Below are positions 18,013 to 27,568 of a DNA stretch of 64,000 nt, piece after piece. The DNA comes from Arenicella xantha (lineage in GTDB: Bacteria; Pseudomonadota; Gammaproteobacteria; Arenicellales; Arenicellaceae): NCBI RefSeq assembly GCF_003315245.1, contig NZ_QNRT01000003.1:184852-248851 (forward strand), given 5' to 3'. The notes under the pieces were generated by a model, which was given only the letters and a program-made list of their open reading frames with translations, was not told where the DNA came from and searched no databases. Within the stretch, counting starts at the first letter, position 1; each line of letters starts with the position of its first letter. Both the position numbers and the translations under genes were made by a program.

Positions 18013-18954
18013 CTAGCCAATCTTTGCCTGGATCGCCTGCAGTAGATCAAGCGCGATGTTGGTGTCGTATTGTGCGTTAATTTCTTTGATGCAGGTTGGG
18101 CTAGTAACGTTGATCTCAGTCAATCGGTCGCCGATGACATCTAGGCCAGCAAACAAAATATTTCGCTTAATTAGCTCTGGCCCCACGGTGTTAGCTATAT
18201 GTAGATCGCTATCACTTAACTTCAGTGCCACGCCTGAGCCACCTGCAGCAAGATTGCCGCGAGTCTCGCCTTTGGCGGGAATGCGCGCCAAGCCGTAGGG
18301 TATGGGCTTGCCGGCAACCATTAAGATGCGCTTATCACCTTCGCTTATCTCTGGAATGAAACGTTGCGCCATGGCGTAGCGAGTGCCATGTTGGGTCAAG
18401 GTCTCGATAATTACACTGATATTGGGTGAACCCAGTTGCACACGAAAAATCGATGCGCCGCCCATGCCATCAAGGGGTTTTAAAATAATATCTTTGTGTT
18501 CGGCTAAAAATGCTCTGAAGTCTTGATCGTTGCGGGTTATCAAGGTGTCCGGACATAAATCCGGAAACCACGCGCAGTAGGCTTTCTCATTGCAGTCGCG
18601 CAAGGCGCTAGGAGAGTTAACGACTAATGCGCCTTGTTCTTCTGCAAGCTCTAAAATATAGGTCGAGTACACGAACTCCATATCGAATGGAGGGTCTTTG
18701 CGCATCAGGATTGCATCAAGGCTACCTAATTCGATGGTCTCTTGCTGGCCTAGTTCGAACCAGTGATCGGCATCCTGAAAGGCAGTGAGGGCGCGGGCTT
18801 GGCCCAGAGCTCGACCATTTAGGATGGATAGATCACGCATTTCAAAATAGACGACTTGCCAGCCAAGTTGCTGGGCTTGCCAAATCATTTCGAAGGTACT
18901 GTCTTTCTTTATATTGATGGATTCAATTGGGTCCATCACAACGCCTATTTTCAT
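18013..18954 (-). CDS. gshB: Glutathione synthetase
   Basis: ATP-grasp enzyme that joins glycine to gamma-glutamylcysteine. 313 residues, the E. coli size. The N-terminal KIGVVMDPIESINIKKDST is characteristic; RKDPPFDMEFVYSTYILE, IILKPLDGMGGASIFR (ATP-binding), PEISEGDKRILMV, IPAKGETRGNLAAGG and EINVTSPTCIKEI (metal and glutathione binding) all match the family. It heads the gshB-tonB-ruvX-pyrB minus-strand series and is divergent from an M20 peptidase. Confidence 0.97.
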   Translation of the reverse strand: MKIGVVMDPIESINIKKDSTFEMIWQAQQLGWQVVYFEMRDLSILNGRALGQARALTAFQDADHWFELGQQETIELGSLDAILMRKDPPFDMEFVYSTYILELAEEQGALVVNSPSALRDCNEKAYCAWFPDLCPDTLITRNDQDFRAFLAEHKDIILKPLDGMGGASIFRVQLGSPNISVIIETLTQHGTRYAMAQRFIPEISEGDKRILMVAGKPIPYGLARIPAKGETRGNLAAGGSGVALKLSDSDLHIANTVGPELIKRNILFAGLDVIGDRLTEINVTSPTCIKEINAQYDTNIALDLLQAIQAKIG

Positions 18955-19166
18955 GCCTTGTAAATTCTCGAGTAGGTAGGATGTGTCATCACGGCTTGGG
19001 CGCCTATGTTACCGCGAAAAGTTGCGAAAGTAACTGTGCGAGTGAGGTGTTAATATTGATGAAGGCCGAGAGCACGCAATCAGACCCAGATAAACAAGTT
19101 GTGCAAGTGCTGTACACTTTAGTTTTGGTGCTGTTGCACACAACTTTAATCGTTTACTTTGATGAT

Positions 19167-20939
19167 ATGACCAGACCGCAATTAGATATTCCCAAATCCT
19201 TCATCGCGTTGGCAATCATGGTGGCAATGGCATGTGTCGTGGCGCCGAGTCATGCTGATCCATTGCAAACGAATATAGCGCCTGAGGTAGCAAGTAAGGT
19301 TCTTGAAAAATACCAAGGCAAAGAGTTTAAAGACTTTCGTGAATTTGTTTTTGAAGTGTATTTGAGCGGAAAAGTTCTATTTACTCGTCATGAGCATCAC
19401 ACATTAGGTGATTATGTAGCGCATCGTCAGTTGAGCTCGAAGCAGCAAGCGTTAATTGCTCGGATGCTCGGTCTTTACACGCGAATAAAGTATCAAGATG
19501 AGGCGCTTGATTTGCTTGCTCGATTGGTCTCAATTGAAACAGCTCGAACCGACGATGTGGCGCAGCATGACAACTCAGCTTTTGTTGAAATGGAGCAAGT
19601 GCTGGCTGATGTTGCTACTGACTTTGGCCTCGATTATCGAAATATTGATGGGCGCGTGTATGAAGTAACTGTGCCTGGTAATGAGCGCGGGAAGTTGATT
19701 GGGCTGCATGCGCATGCCGATGTTGTGCCGGCCAATCCGCAAGAATGGGGTTTGGACGATGGTACCGAATTGTCTCCGTTTACTGCGCAATTAATCGCTG
19801 GCCGAGTGTACGGAAGAGGGACTCAAGACGATAAAAACGGGATCGTTGCCGTATTGTTCGCGATGCGAGTTATTCAACAAGAAAATATTAAATTGTTTAA
19901 CACTATGCGCCTAATCGTAGATACCACGGAGGAAACTACATCTACCGCAGTGCCGTATTATCTGGAGCGGAACCCTACGCCTGACTACAATATTGCGCTT
20001 GATGGTGACTATCCGGTGATTATTGCGGAAAAGGGCTTCGGGGTGGTTAAGGCCGTGTTTCCAGTCCGGCCTGCTGAAGGGCTCGGTGGTGAACTTGTGT
20101 CGCTGACCGGTGGTCTGGCATACAACCAAATTCCGGCTGTTTCACGCGCGGTTATCGAAGCGCCGGGTGCGCCGGCATTGAGCGACCAAGTTCAGCAGCT
20201 TGCCGAGCAGTTTATTGCATCTTATGGTAATGATTTTTCGATTGAAGTTGCAGCAAATGCCGACCGCTTGGAGCTGGAAGTTCGAGGCGTGTCAGCGCAT
20301 TCTTCTGCACCGGAGAGTGGTGTTAACCCCGTGTCGCGAATGCTGTTGTTTGTGCACCTGCTGAACGGCGCCGAACTCTTGAAGCAGAACCATATTACCG
20401 ATGCGGCGCGGTACGCTCAGGATAATTGGGGGTTGGATTTTTACGGAAAGAGCATGGGTATTGATTTTTCTGATGATTTTATGGGGCCTCTTACCGCGGC
20501 GTTTACTAAAGTTGAGCTCAGTAACCAGCACTTAGAAGTCGCGGTCAACCTTCGTATTCCCGTTGGGAAACCGTTGCCGGTCTTAGAGCAGCAAGTAAGG
20601 GCTGCGCTGGGGGCGTGGCAGAAAACAACCGGTACCGCTATGCAGCTCGAGTATTTGTCGAAGGCTCCGATGTATCGCAACCCTGATGGCGCTTGGGTCA
20701 ATACTTTATTGGACGTGGCGAGTGAAAATCTTGAGTTGGCGAGAGAGTTTGGTTCCTCCGCCGGCGGAACGTCGGTGCATGACCTACCCAACGGTGTCCA
20801 GTTTGGTCTTGCGATGCCCAATGAAAAATACACTGGCCACAATGCCAACGAATTTAAATCGCTCAAGCAATTCCAGCTTGATTTGCAAATTGTGGTCGAG
20901 ATGATGGTTCGTTTAGGTCAGCAGCAACAGCTAGACTGA
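19167..20939 (+). CDS. Secreted M20 family metallopeptidase (dipeptidase-like)
   Basis: 590 residues from the ATG at 19167, which gives a signal peptide (MTRPQLDIPKSF, hydrophobic core, PSHA/DP cleavage). An in-frame ATG at 19059 would add 36 residues with a second hydrophobic stretch. Zinc-site motifs are complete: GLHAHADVVPA, GRGTQDDKNG (bridging Asp), TTEETTS (catalytic and metal Glu), ALDGDYP and a C-terminal GHNANE. An N-terminal helical extension of about 110 residues precedes the catalytic domain. It likely cleaves dipeptides or small peptides in the periplasm; exact substrate unknown. Confidence 0.88.
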   Translation: MTRPQLDIPKSFIALAIMVAMACVVAPSHADPLQTNIAPEVASKVLEKYQGKEFKDFREFVFEVYLSGKVLFTRHEHHTLGDYVAHRQLSSKQQALIARMLGLYTRIKYQDEALDLLARLVSIETARTDDVAQHDNSAFVEMEQVLADVATDFGLDYRNIDGRVYEVTVPGNERGKLIGLHAHADVVPANPQEWGLDDGTELSPFTAQLIAGRVYGRGTQDDKNGIVAVLFAMRVIQQENIKLFNTMRLIVDTTEETTSTAVPYYLERNPTPDYNIALDGDYPVIIAEKGFGVVKAVFPVRPAEGLGGELVSLTGGLAYNQIPAVSRAVIEAPGAPALSDQVQQLAEQFIASYGNDFSIEVAANADRLELEVRGVSAHSSAPESGVNPVSRMLLFVHLLNGAELLKQNHITDAARYAQDNWGLDFYGKSMGIDFSDDFMGPLTAAFTKVELSNQHLEVAVNLRIPVGKPLPVLEQQVRAALGAWQKTTGTAMQLEYLSKAPMYRNPDGAWVNTLLDVASENLELAREFGSSAGGTSVHDLPNGVQFGLAMPNEKYTGHNANEFKSLKQFQLDLQIVVEMMVRLGQQQQLD

Positions 20940-20956
20940 TCGGGTATCGAGCGAGT

Positions 20957-22339
20957 TCAAAGAATCACATAGCACAACGCGCTAATGATGAATGCAAATA
21001 GAATATTTAACACCAAGCCTTCACGCAGCATTTGCCGCACGCTGATCTGTTCTGTTGCGTAAGCGATGGCGTTAGGAGCGGTTGCGACCGGCAACATAAA
21101 TGCACAAGATGCCGATATGGTGGCCGGTATCATTAATAACTCTGGGGCCATGCCAGTGCTGGCGGCGGTGGCAGCTAAAATCGGTAGCACTAATGTGGTG
21201 GTGGCTAGATTTGAATTGATTTCGGTGAAAAAAGTGATGCCCAAGCAGATCATCAGCATTACCACGTAAATGGGGAGCGCGCCAACCACGCCACTCATTT
21301 GTGCGCCGATAAGGTCGGCAAGGCCACTCTCAAAAAAAGCTTTAGCGATGGTGATTCCGGCGCCAAACATAAGTAAGATACTCCACGGAATCGAGCGAGC
21401 AGTCGGCCAGTCTAGCAAACCGCCGCCACGCTCAGAGCGGACCACGAACATTAATGCGGCACCTAACAAGGCCACGGTAGAATCCCCAATGCCGCTGGCG
21501 TCTAATAGCCCGGTCCAACCACCAAAGGGCTGAGAGCGAAATATCCATAGAAAGACGATTAACGCAAAAACCCAAACCACGCGTTTTTCATCGTTGCTCC
21601 ACGGTGTGGCGTTGGGAAGCGTGACTGAGCATTCCCCGCTCACATTGCGAGTTAGCCATAGCCAAGTTACTGGTAGTAGTACAAGTACCACCGGTACGCC
21701 TATTTTCATCCAGTCGAGAAAGCCAAATTCGCGTCCGATGACTTCAACGAATACACCGGCGAAAATCACGTTTGGCGGGGTTCCCACCAGAGTGGCAATG
21801 CCTCCAATTGAGCACGTATACGCGATAGCAATAATCAACGGGGCGGTCAGTTTGGGCTGGTTTACTTGTTTTAAGCATGCGAGCGCAATGGGCATTAGCA
21901 TTAAGCAAGTTGCAGTATTGCTGACCCACATTGACAGCAACGCTCCTGACAACATAAACGCGGCAACCAAGCGTTTTGCGCTATTCGGGCCGACGCGCCG
22001 CAAGATCAATACGGCAAAGCGCTGATGAGCGCCCGTGCGTTCTAGTGCTTTTGCCATCATGAAGCCGCCAAGCATTAACATAATGATATGTGAGCCAAGT
22101 CCAGATGCGGCGGTTTTATGGTCGAGTACGCCCATCAGCGGGAATAAGGTGAATGGCAATAGCGAGGTGGCTGGAATTGGTAATGCCTCGGTAGCCCACC
22201 ACCAAGCGGTCAGTAGCGTGATCGCAGCGGTCGCGCAGGCCGAGTGGTTCAGCCCATTGCTGAGCAGAATGGTGTATAAGCTCAGCGCCATAATTGGCCC
22301 CAGTAGTAGATGGCTTCGTAGGTTTAACATTGTATGCAT
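20957..22339 (-). CDS. DASS/SLC13 family carboxylate or sulfate carrier
   Basis: Inner-membrane divalent anion:sodium symporter family member, about 460 residues. Two SNT-type substrate and sodium motifs are visible: WVSNTATCLMLMPIA in the first half and INSNLATTTLVLPILA in the second, plus GGIATLVGTPPNVIF, which matches the conserved TPPN loop. The start is ambiguous: ATGs at 22339 and 22330, and a TTG at 22375. I prefer 22339, since a TATAAT on the minus strand at 22384-22389 would start transcription near the TTG. It converges with the M20 peptidase (17 bp between stops) and diverges from the lipoprotein gene. Confidence 0.87.
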   Translation of the reverse strand: MHTMLNLRSHLLLGPIMALSLYTILLSNGLNHSACATAAITLLTAWWWATEALPIPATSLLPFTLFPLMGVLDHKTAASGLGSHIIMLMLGGFMMAKALERTGAHQRFAVLILRRVGPNSAKRLVAAFMLSGALLSMWVSNTATCLMLMPIALACLKQVNQPKLTAPLIIAIAYTCSIGGIATLVGTPPNVIFAGVFVEVIGREFGFLDWMKIGVPVVLVLLPVTWLWLTRNVSGECSVTLPNATPWSNDEKRVVWVFALIVFLWIFRSQPFGGWTGLLDASGIGDSTVALLGAALMFVVRSERGGGLLDWPTARSIPWSILLMFGAGITIAKAFFESGLADLIGAQMSGVVGALPIYVVMLMICLGITFFTEINSNLATTTLVLPILAATAASTGMAPELLMIPATISASCAFMLPVATAPNAIAYATEQISVRQMLREGLVLNILFAFIISALCYVIL

Positions 22340-22383
22340 GGAAGAGATTGTCTGGAGTGGATGACTATTGTGCAATTTTTGCT

Positions 22384-22389
22384 ATTATA
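22384..22389 (-). promoter_or_regulatory. Perfect -10 hexamer ahead of the DASS carrier gene
   Basis: TATAAT on the minus strand lies 45 bp upstream of the ATG at 22339. No good -35 hexamer occurs 16-18 bp further upstream, so this is a partial promoter prediction. Confidence 0.35.
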
Positions 22390-22423
22390 CCCGCTCAATT
22401 TTGCGACCATAGAAAGCCATAGT

Positions 22424-22657
22424 ATGTCGAATATGATTACACGAACAGTTGTCACCGCCTTATTTGCCTGTTTACTCGCTAGCTGTGGTGGGAAAAAAGT
22501 AGCGGAGTCCGAGATTGCTCCAGTCGCGGATATTACGCGCCCTCCAATTATGACAAAGCAGGCACCTAAAAACTCCGCAGAACCAGTCGATCCGAACGAG
22601 ACGATCTCTTATGAAGAGTGGCTTAAACGCCAAGATGAAGAGAACAATAATCCTTAG
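22424..22657 (+). CDS. Small predicted lipoprotein of unknown function
   Basis: 77 residues from the ATG at 22424: MSNMITRTVVTALFACLLASC. The lipobox LLAS|C makes Cys21 the predicted lipidated residue, and the +2 glycine suggests outer-membrane sorting. The rest is polar and Pro-rich, ending YEEWLKRQDEENNNP. No family recognised; the size and GGKK after the Cys recall LptM-type lipoproteins, but the usual GP-LY motif is absent and lysA/dapF are not adjacent. A rho-independent terminator follows, so it is a single-gene unit. Confidence 0.75.
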   Translation: MSNMITRTVVTALFACLLASCGGKKVAESEIAPVADITRPPIMTKQAPKNSAEPVDPNETISYEEWLKRQDEENNNP

Positions 22658-22721
22658 TTTTAGGCATTCGACACGAGCTGCCGGTCATTATTTAAAGCCT
22701 GCGGCCAGCTTACCTGTAGTT

Positions 22722-22747
22722 AAAGCCGGAGTTCTCCGGCTTTTTTT
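22722..22747 (+). terminator. Rho-independent terminator after the lipoprotein gene
   Basis: AAAGCCGGA / TCCGGCTTT with loop GTTC, then seven Ts. Confidence 0.92.
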
Positions 22748-22825
22748 GTGTCGCTCATAAGGTGGTGTGCTGGTGTATTGATATGGCTGGCTGTGCATTG
22801 GTGCGCCTTCAGGGGATTTCCACCA

Positions 22826-22859
22826 TTGTCATAATTCTGTAACCGTGCCTAGTGAGAAT
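22826..22859 (+). promoter_or_regulatory. Predicted Pho box and -10 of the porin gene
   Basis: TTGTCATAATTCTGTAAC (22826-22843) has the PhoB-box layout: a 7-bp half-site TTGTCAT, 4-bp AT-rich spacer, and a second half-site CTGTAAC, matching the E. coli consensus CTGTCAT-N4-CTGTCAT at 11 of 14 half-site positions. A GAGAAT -10-like hexamer at 22854-22859 lies 10 bp past the box, the spacing seen in PhoB-activated promoters. The rest of the 311-bp interval (22658-22968) holds only the upstream terminator and a leader of about 100 nt. Confidence 0.75.
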
Positions 22860-22968
22860 ACCCTCGTCTTAAGTAATTAGGCACGATAGAAGTAGGTCGG
22901 AGGTTTGTGGCGGAACTTTCCACGCCATCCAGGCCGCTTCATTCCCAATAATTAGAGGTTTGAGTTAA

Positions 22969-23988
22969 ATGAAAATTAAATTGATCGCGGCTCTGGTAGC
23001 TGCAACTACGATGGCGTCAACTACCGCCAATGCAGAAGTCGAAGTGTCTACCAAAGGCGGCTTGAAAGTCACTAGTGGTGACTATAAGTTCGAGGCAGGC
23101 GGCCGAATCATGTATGACTACAACCGGTCTGAGTTGAACGGTGAAGTTGATGAAAACGATCTAGACCTACGTCGCGGACGCATTTTTGTAAAAGGTAATG
23201 TGTCTAAGAATTGGGCGTTCAAGTCACAATTTAATATCGACGGCAGTGGTATCGAAGATGCTTACTTGCGTTACACAGGTTGGGGTAAAGGCGCGACGGT
23301 TACTATTGGTAACCAAAAAATGCCTTTCGGCCTAGAAGAGCTAACGTCATCGAAGGACATCAGTGTATTAGAGCGTTCTGCGATTACTGAACGTTATGCG
23401 GTTGGCCGTGCAGAAGGTGTACAGCTGTCTGGTAAAGGTGGCAAATCAACTTACGGCATTGGTGTCTTTACCGATGATGAAACAGATGCTGACATCGGTT
23501 TTGCTGCACGTTACACGTTTGCGCCGCTTAAGACTGACAGTTCAGTATTTCACTTAGGCATTGCGTACAAAGACATTAACGAAGATTCAGCACTCGGTTT
23601 CGAAGCTGCCTACGCTACCGGACCATTTCACATTCAAGCCGAGATTATTGATGGCGAAGAAGGTGACGCCGATGATTTGAGTGGTTACTACGTTCAGGCT
23701 GGGTATATTTTTACTGGCGAGTCTCGCCCGTATAAAGACGGTGTGTTCAAGCGCGTAGAGCCAAAGGGCAAGGCTGGGGCATGGGAAATGGTCGCTCGCT
23801 ACGAAGACGGCGATGGCAATCACTCCGATATTGAACTTGGTTCAGATGACGCGTCGGCCTACACCTTGGGCGTGAACTACTACGCACATAAGAACGTTAA
23901 AATCGGTGTTAATTACACTGATGGCGAAAGTAATACCTCGAGCGACGATGGTAGTGAGTTTCGTGTGCGCTTTCAGTTGACGTTCTAA
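22969..23988 (+). CDS. OprP/OprO-type phosphate-selective porin
   Basis: 339 residues: signal peptide (cleavage after ANA, residue ~22) and a beta-barrel of the phosphate-selective porin O/P family. Signature stretches are DLDLRRGRIFVKGNVSKNW (about 56-74), FNIDGSGIEDAYLRY, IGNQKMPFGLEELTSSKDISVLERS (about 112-136), and a C-terminal FRVRFQLTF for BAM recognition. At 339 residues it is shorter than Pseudomonas OprP (~420 mature), mostly by shorter loops. A Pho box upstream supports phosphate or polyphosphate uptake under phosphate limitation. It ends with its own terminator. Confidence 0.9.
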   Translation: MKIKLIAALVAATTMASTTANAEVEVSTKGGLKVTSGDYKFEAGGRIMYDYNRSELNGEVDENDLDLRRGRIFVKGNVSKNWAFKSQFNIDGSGIEDAYLRYTGWGKGATVTIGNQKMPFGLEELTSSKDISVLERSAITERYAVGRAEGVQLSGKGGKSTYGIGVFTDDETDADIGFAARYTFAPLKTDSSVFHLGIAYKDINEDSALGFEAAYATGPFHIQAEIIDGEEGDADDLSGYYVQAGYIFTGESRPYKDGVFKRVEPKGKAGAWEMVARYEDGDGNHSDIELGSDDASAYTLGVNYYAHKNVKIGVNYTDGESNTSSDDGSEFRVRFQLTF

Positions 23989-24012
23989 CGTTGACTTAGA
24001 AAACCTAAAGAG

Positions 24013-24039
24013 AGCCGGTCCATGTGGCCGGCTTTTTTT
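24013..24039 (+). terminator. Rho-independent terminator of the porin gene
   Basis: AGCCGGTC / GGCCGGCT (one G-U pair, loop CATGT) followed by seven Ts. Confidence 0.92.
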
Positions 24040-24208
24040 GTGGCTGGGCGAGTAGAATTTGCTTGGTATGTGCTGCTGAAGCAGCAGTAGAGGCTTTCGC
24101 TGCTGGCATAAGTACTAACAGAAACCCAAGATATTTGAGTTACCCGCTTTGCTCGGTGGGCACAAATCAGTACACTACGCAGCTTAATTTTTAGCCAATA
24201 ATACTCTC

Positions 24209-25804
24209 ATGATTTCGACCGCAAATATCACCATGCAATTCGGCGATAAGCCATTGTTTGAAGACATCTCTGTTACATTTGGTGACGGAAACCGCTATGG
24301 CCTAATTGGCGCGAATGGCAGTGGTAAATCAACCTTCATGAAAATATTAGACGGTTCTCTCGAGCCGACTAATGGCAATGTCTCTATCACGCCTAATGAG
24401 CGCATCGGCAAATTGAGTCAGGACCAATTTGCCTATGAAGAATTTACTGTGGTGGACACTGTTATTATGGGTTACCCCGAGCTGTGGGAGGTTAAACAAG
24501 AGCGAGACCGCATTTACAGTTTGCCCGAAATGAGTGAGGAAGAGGGAATTAAGGTGGCTGAGCTGGAAATGGAATTTGCCGAAATGGATGGCTATACCGC
24601 TGAAGCCCGAGCTGGTGAGTTGCTGATGGGCGCAGGGATTCCGATTGAGCAGCACTTTGGCTTGATGAGTAAGGTGGCGCCAGGCTGGAAGTTGCGGGTA
24701 TTGCTTGCTCAAGCATTGTTTTCTGATCCGGATATTTTATTTCTCGATGAGCCGACCAATAACCTAGACATTCACACTATCCGCTGGTTGGAAAAAGTAC
24801 TGCAAGAACGCAGTAGTACGATGATTATTATTTCGCATGACCGACATTTTCTGAATTCGGTTTGCACGCATATGGCGGACTTGGATTATGGTGATATCAA
24901 GTTATTTCCAGGCAACTACGATGAATACATGACGGCCGCTGAGATGGCCCGTGAGCGTATGTATTCAGAGAACGCGAAGAAAAAAGCACAGATTGCTGAG
25001 CTGCAAACGTTCGTGAGTCGATTCTCGGCCAATGCTTCAAAAGCTAAGCAAGCTACGTCAAGACAAAAGCAGTTGGATAAAATCAAGTTAGATGAAATTA
25101 AGCCTTCTAGCCGAGTAAATCCATTCATTCGTTTCAAGCAAGACAAGAAGCTGTTCCGCAACGCGCTCGAGGTTGAGCAATTGACAATGGTCTATGACGA
25201 ACCATTGTTTGAGAATCTGACGTTCAATGTCGAAGTCGGTGATCGAATTGCCGTTATTGGTCAAAATGGTGCGGGTAAGACGACCTTATTGAAAAATTTG
25301 CTTGGTGAAACACCGCCAAAGTCGGGTGTTGTGAAGTGGTCAGAAAATATTGAAATTGGTTACTATGCGCAAGACCATGCTGATGATTTTGATTCTGACA
25401 TGAAGGTGTACGAATGGATGTACCAATGGCGCAAAAACGGTGAAGACGAGCAGTTTGTGCGTGGGGTCTTAGGTCAGATGTTATTTTCCAAAGACGATAT
25501 TAAGAAGCCGGTTAAGGTGTTGTCTGGTGGTGAAAAAGGGCGAATGCTGTTTGGCAAAATCATGATGCAGCGGCCGAATGTCATCATTATGGACGAACCT
25601 ACCAACCACCTTGATATGGAGTCGATCGAGTCCTTAAATCTGGCTCTGGATAATTATGATGGTACATTGATTTTTGTGAGCCATGACCGAGAGTTTGTTA
25701 GTAGTTTGGCGAATCAAATCTTTGAGCTTGAAGATGGCAAAATCGAGCAGTTTGTTGGTAGCTACGATGATTTTCTGGCTCGCAAGGATGCGCAAGCAAC
25801 CTAG
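24209..25804 (+). CDS. ybiT: ABC-F ATPase YbiT
   Basis: Soluble ABC-F protein (531 residues; E. coli YbiT 530) that acts on ribosomes rather than membranes. Two ATP-binding cassettes: Walker [10 protein letters not shown] at 34-42 with DEPTNNLD and HDRHF, and GQNGAGKTT in the second half with [16 protein letters not shown] and HDREF. The linker with [25 protein letters not shown] and [12 protein letters not shown] is nearly identical to YbiT, not Uup, EttA or YheS. YbiT in E. coli affects translation of particular peptide contexts. It precedes an alpha/beta hydrolase gene by 17 bp. Confidence 0.95.
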   Translation: MISTANITMQFGDKPLFEDISVTFGDGNRYGLIGANGSGKSTFMKILDGSLEPTNGNVSITPNERIGKLSQDQFAYEEFTVVDTVIMGYPELWEVKQERDRIYSLPEMSEEEGIKVAELEMEFAEMDGYTAEARAGELLMGAGIPIEQHFGLMSKVAPGWKLRVLLAQALFSDPDILFLDEPTNNLDIHTIRWLEKVLQERSSTMIIISHDRHFLNSVCTHMADLDYGDIKLFPGNYDEYMTAAEMARERMYSENAKKKAQIAELQTFVSRFSANASKAKQATSRQKQLDKIKLDEIKPSSRVNPFIRFKQDKKLFRNALEVEQLTMVYDEPLFENLTFNVEVGDRIAVIGQNGAGKTTLLKNLLGETPPKSGVVKWSENIEIGYYAQDHADDFDSDMKVYEWMYQWRKNGEDEQFVRGVLGQMLFSKDDIKKPVKVLSGGEKGRMLFGKIMMQRPNVIIMDEPTNHLDMESIESLNLALDNYDGTLIFVSHDREFVSSLANQIFELEDGKIEQFVGSYDDFLARKDAQAT

Positions 25805-25821
25805 CATATGCAGGCTTGTTA

Positions 25822-26643
25822 ATGAAAGCGTTTGAAATTGGCACTAAGCACACAATAGTGTTCTATTTGCATGGTTTGAGAGGCCATGCATTTGCGCAAA
25901 AGGCTGCGCTCGAACATATGGTTAAAAATCTTGGTGTGAGCGTGATTTCTTTGGAGTTGCCGGGGCATGGTGAAGATTCGATTGAAGAGCACTGCATGGT
26001 GCCTTCCTATGAAAAACTAGTGCAAATGATTGTCGATGAGATTTCTCGTCAGGCGAAAAAAGCTGAGCAAGTAATTCTTATGGGGTACTCGTTCGGTGGT
26101 GCGCTAATGACCTTGGTAGCTAAGCAGCTCAATGACAATAAGCAGTTTGCACCGGAGGTAGCTGGTTTGATCGGGATTAGTGCGGCTTATTCGGTGGGGC
26201 ATAATGTGCCGCGTTGGCAACTTTGGTTGGCGCGAATTATTGCGCCAGTTTCGCGGTTCTTGTACTACAAACTTCCGCACTACAGTCACATGCTCACGAT
26301 TCGTGAAATGGATGTCTCGTTGATATCGCCCCAAGCATCAGTGCAGGAAGCAATTAATAATGACGAATTGGTTTACAAAGGTCGAATTCCCTTGAACACC
26401 TCAGCGCAAGTGTACCGAAGTAGTATCGTTGCCCGTTCGGTATTAAATAAGCTGTCAATTCCAGTGTTGTTGCTGCATTCACGAGATGATGCTATTGCCT
26501 TGCCGCCGCGAGCGACGAGCTTGGGTGGGAATGTGGACTTGAAGTTGTTCAAAAATTTGCGGCACAACTGTATTGATGGTCTAGCTCGAGAATCGGTGAT
26601 AGCGCGACGAACGATTACTAAATTCATTGTCGGTAAGTTGTAA
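25822..26643 (+). CDS. Alpha/beta hydrolase, lysophospholipase/S33-like
   Basis: 273 residues from the ATG at 25822, which has an AGG 8 bp upstream; an in-frame TTG six bases earlier is less likely. Catalytic features are nucleophile Ser90 in GYSFGG, an Asp in HSRDDAI and a His in LRHNCID; the oxyanion segment is YLHGLRGHAF. A short hydrophobic stretch near 140-155 could be a cap helix or membrane contact. It probably shares a transcript with ybiT. Substrate unknown; acyl-ester or lysophospholipid hydrolysis fits the fold. Confidence 0.75.
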   Translation: MKAFEIGTKHTIVFYLHGLRGHAFAQKAALEHMVKNLGVSVISLELPGHGEDSIEEHCMVPSYEKLVQMIVDEISRQAKKAEQVILMGYSFGGALMTLVAKQLNDNKQFAPEVAGLIGISAAYSVGHNVPRWQLWLARIIAPVSRFLYYKLPHYSHMLTIREMDVSLISPQASVQEAINNDELVYKGRIPLNTSAQVYRSSIVARSVLNKLSIPVLLLHSRDDAIALPPRATSLGGNVDLKLFKNLRHNCIDGLARESVIARRTITKFIVGKL

Positions 26644-26648
26644 TAGCT

Positions 26649-27356
26649 TTAATCTGCCGCTAGCCAGTCGATTAAGGCGTCGGTAGCGGGTCCCTTATTG
26701 ATGTGAGCGTGCACGGCGACCGCGTCACTCGAGATGGGTTGGCATTCACACTGCGCCACATCCAGCGAGTGATGCTCCAAAATATCAAAGCTAACGATGT
26801 CACGAAAAGGTATGTTCACTTCTATCCGCATTCCTGCAAATGGCGGAGGGTCCATCAGTGCTGCGGCTACCTCGGTAGAAAACATCTCTTCATGCCTGAC
26901 TTCGCAACCGTAACCGGCGTTAAAGCCGAGTGGAAAGTCGAAGCTTTCGAGGCGTTCAATAAATGCCATTAACTTGTCCTTGCTGCACTCGGGGAAAACC
27001 ACTAGTTGGTCTGAAAAGGTGCTGCCTGAGCCGGAGCAGCACTGAATTGCTGTGTCATTGACAGGTAGCTGTGTGCGAATAAACATATCGTGATCATGCA
27101 GTGCTATGGGGAATTCGAGTCCGGCGCGAACCATTTGTCCGAGCCCTAAATATTTAGCAAACATGGCGTAAGGTTTAGAAAATTTGGTGGGAACCTGAAG
27201 CTGGATAGCGCTCGGATAATCGATGTTGGTTAAGATGATTTGATGGCCGCCAAACCGCGTTTTAGTATAGTGCTGAAGATCAAAATATCGCCTTAACGCA
27301 TCACGTCGGTCGCTCGCCATGTCATCGGGTGCCCAATAGCTAACTACATAATTCAT
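26649..27356 (-). CDS. Conserved-looking hypothetical protein with a DHDMF motif
   Basis: 235 residues, not recognised. The N-terminus MNYVVSYWAPDDM, a mid-protein LHDHDMFIRTQLPV (about 86-99) and GFNAGYGCEVRHEEMFS (about 146-162) are the most family-like stretches. The hydrophobic-acidic DHDMF context recalls the DxD metal/nucleotide site of GT-A glycosyltransferases, and GFNAG occurs in some glycosyltransferases. No signal peptide or membrane helix. It converges with the hydrolase gene (5 bp between stops) and reads away from the M48 gene. Function unassigned. Confidence 0.65.
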   Translation of the reverse strand: MNYVVSYWAPDDMASDRRDALRRYFDLQHYTKTRFGGHQIILTNIDYPSAIQLQVPTKFSKPYAMFAKYLGLGQMVRAGLEFPIALHDHDMFIRTQLPVNDTAIQCCSGSGSTFSDQLVVFPECSKDKLMAFIERLESFDFPLGFNAGYGCEVRHEEMFSTEVAAALMDPPPFAGMRIEVNIPFRDIVSFDILEHHSLDVAQCECQPISSDAVAVHAHINKGPATDALIDWLAAD

Positions 27357-27568
27357 TCATTAGTGCCTGTTTTTATAGATGTTGCCAGGTTTTAAGTTAT
27401 TGAGTATTACGCTAGATGATGCTCTGCACAAGCTGAGTGACGATATGGTGTGATTGTTTTTGAGGCCTTAGCTGGGGCGGCGTTGGATGTTACGAGGCAA
27501 AATTCACTGACCTTCGAGGCGTCTGATGTTAATCTCGTTAACCACGTTAAAGACAATCCTTAAATAAA

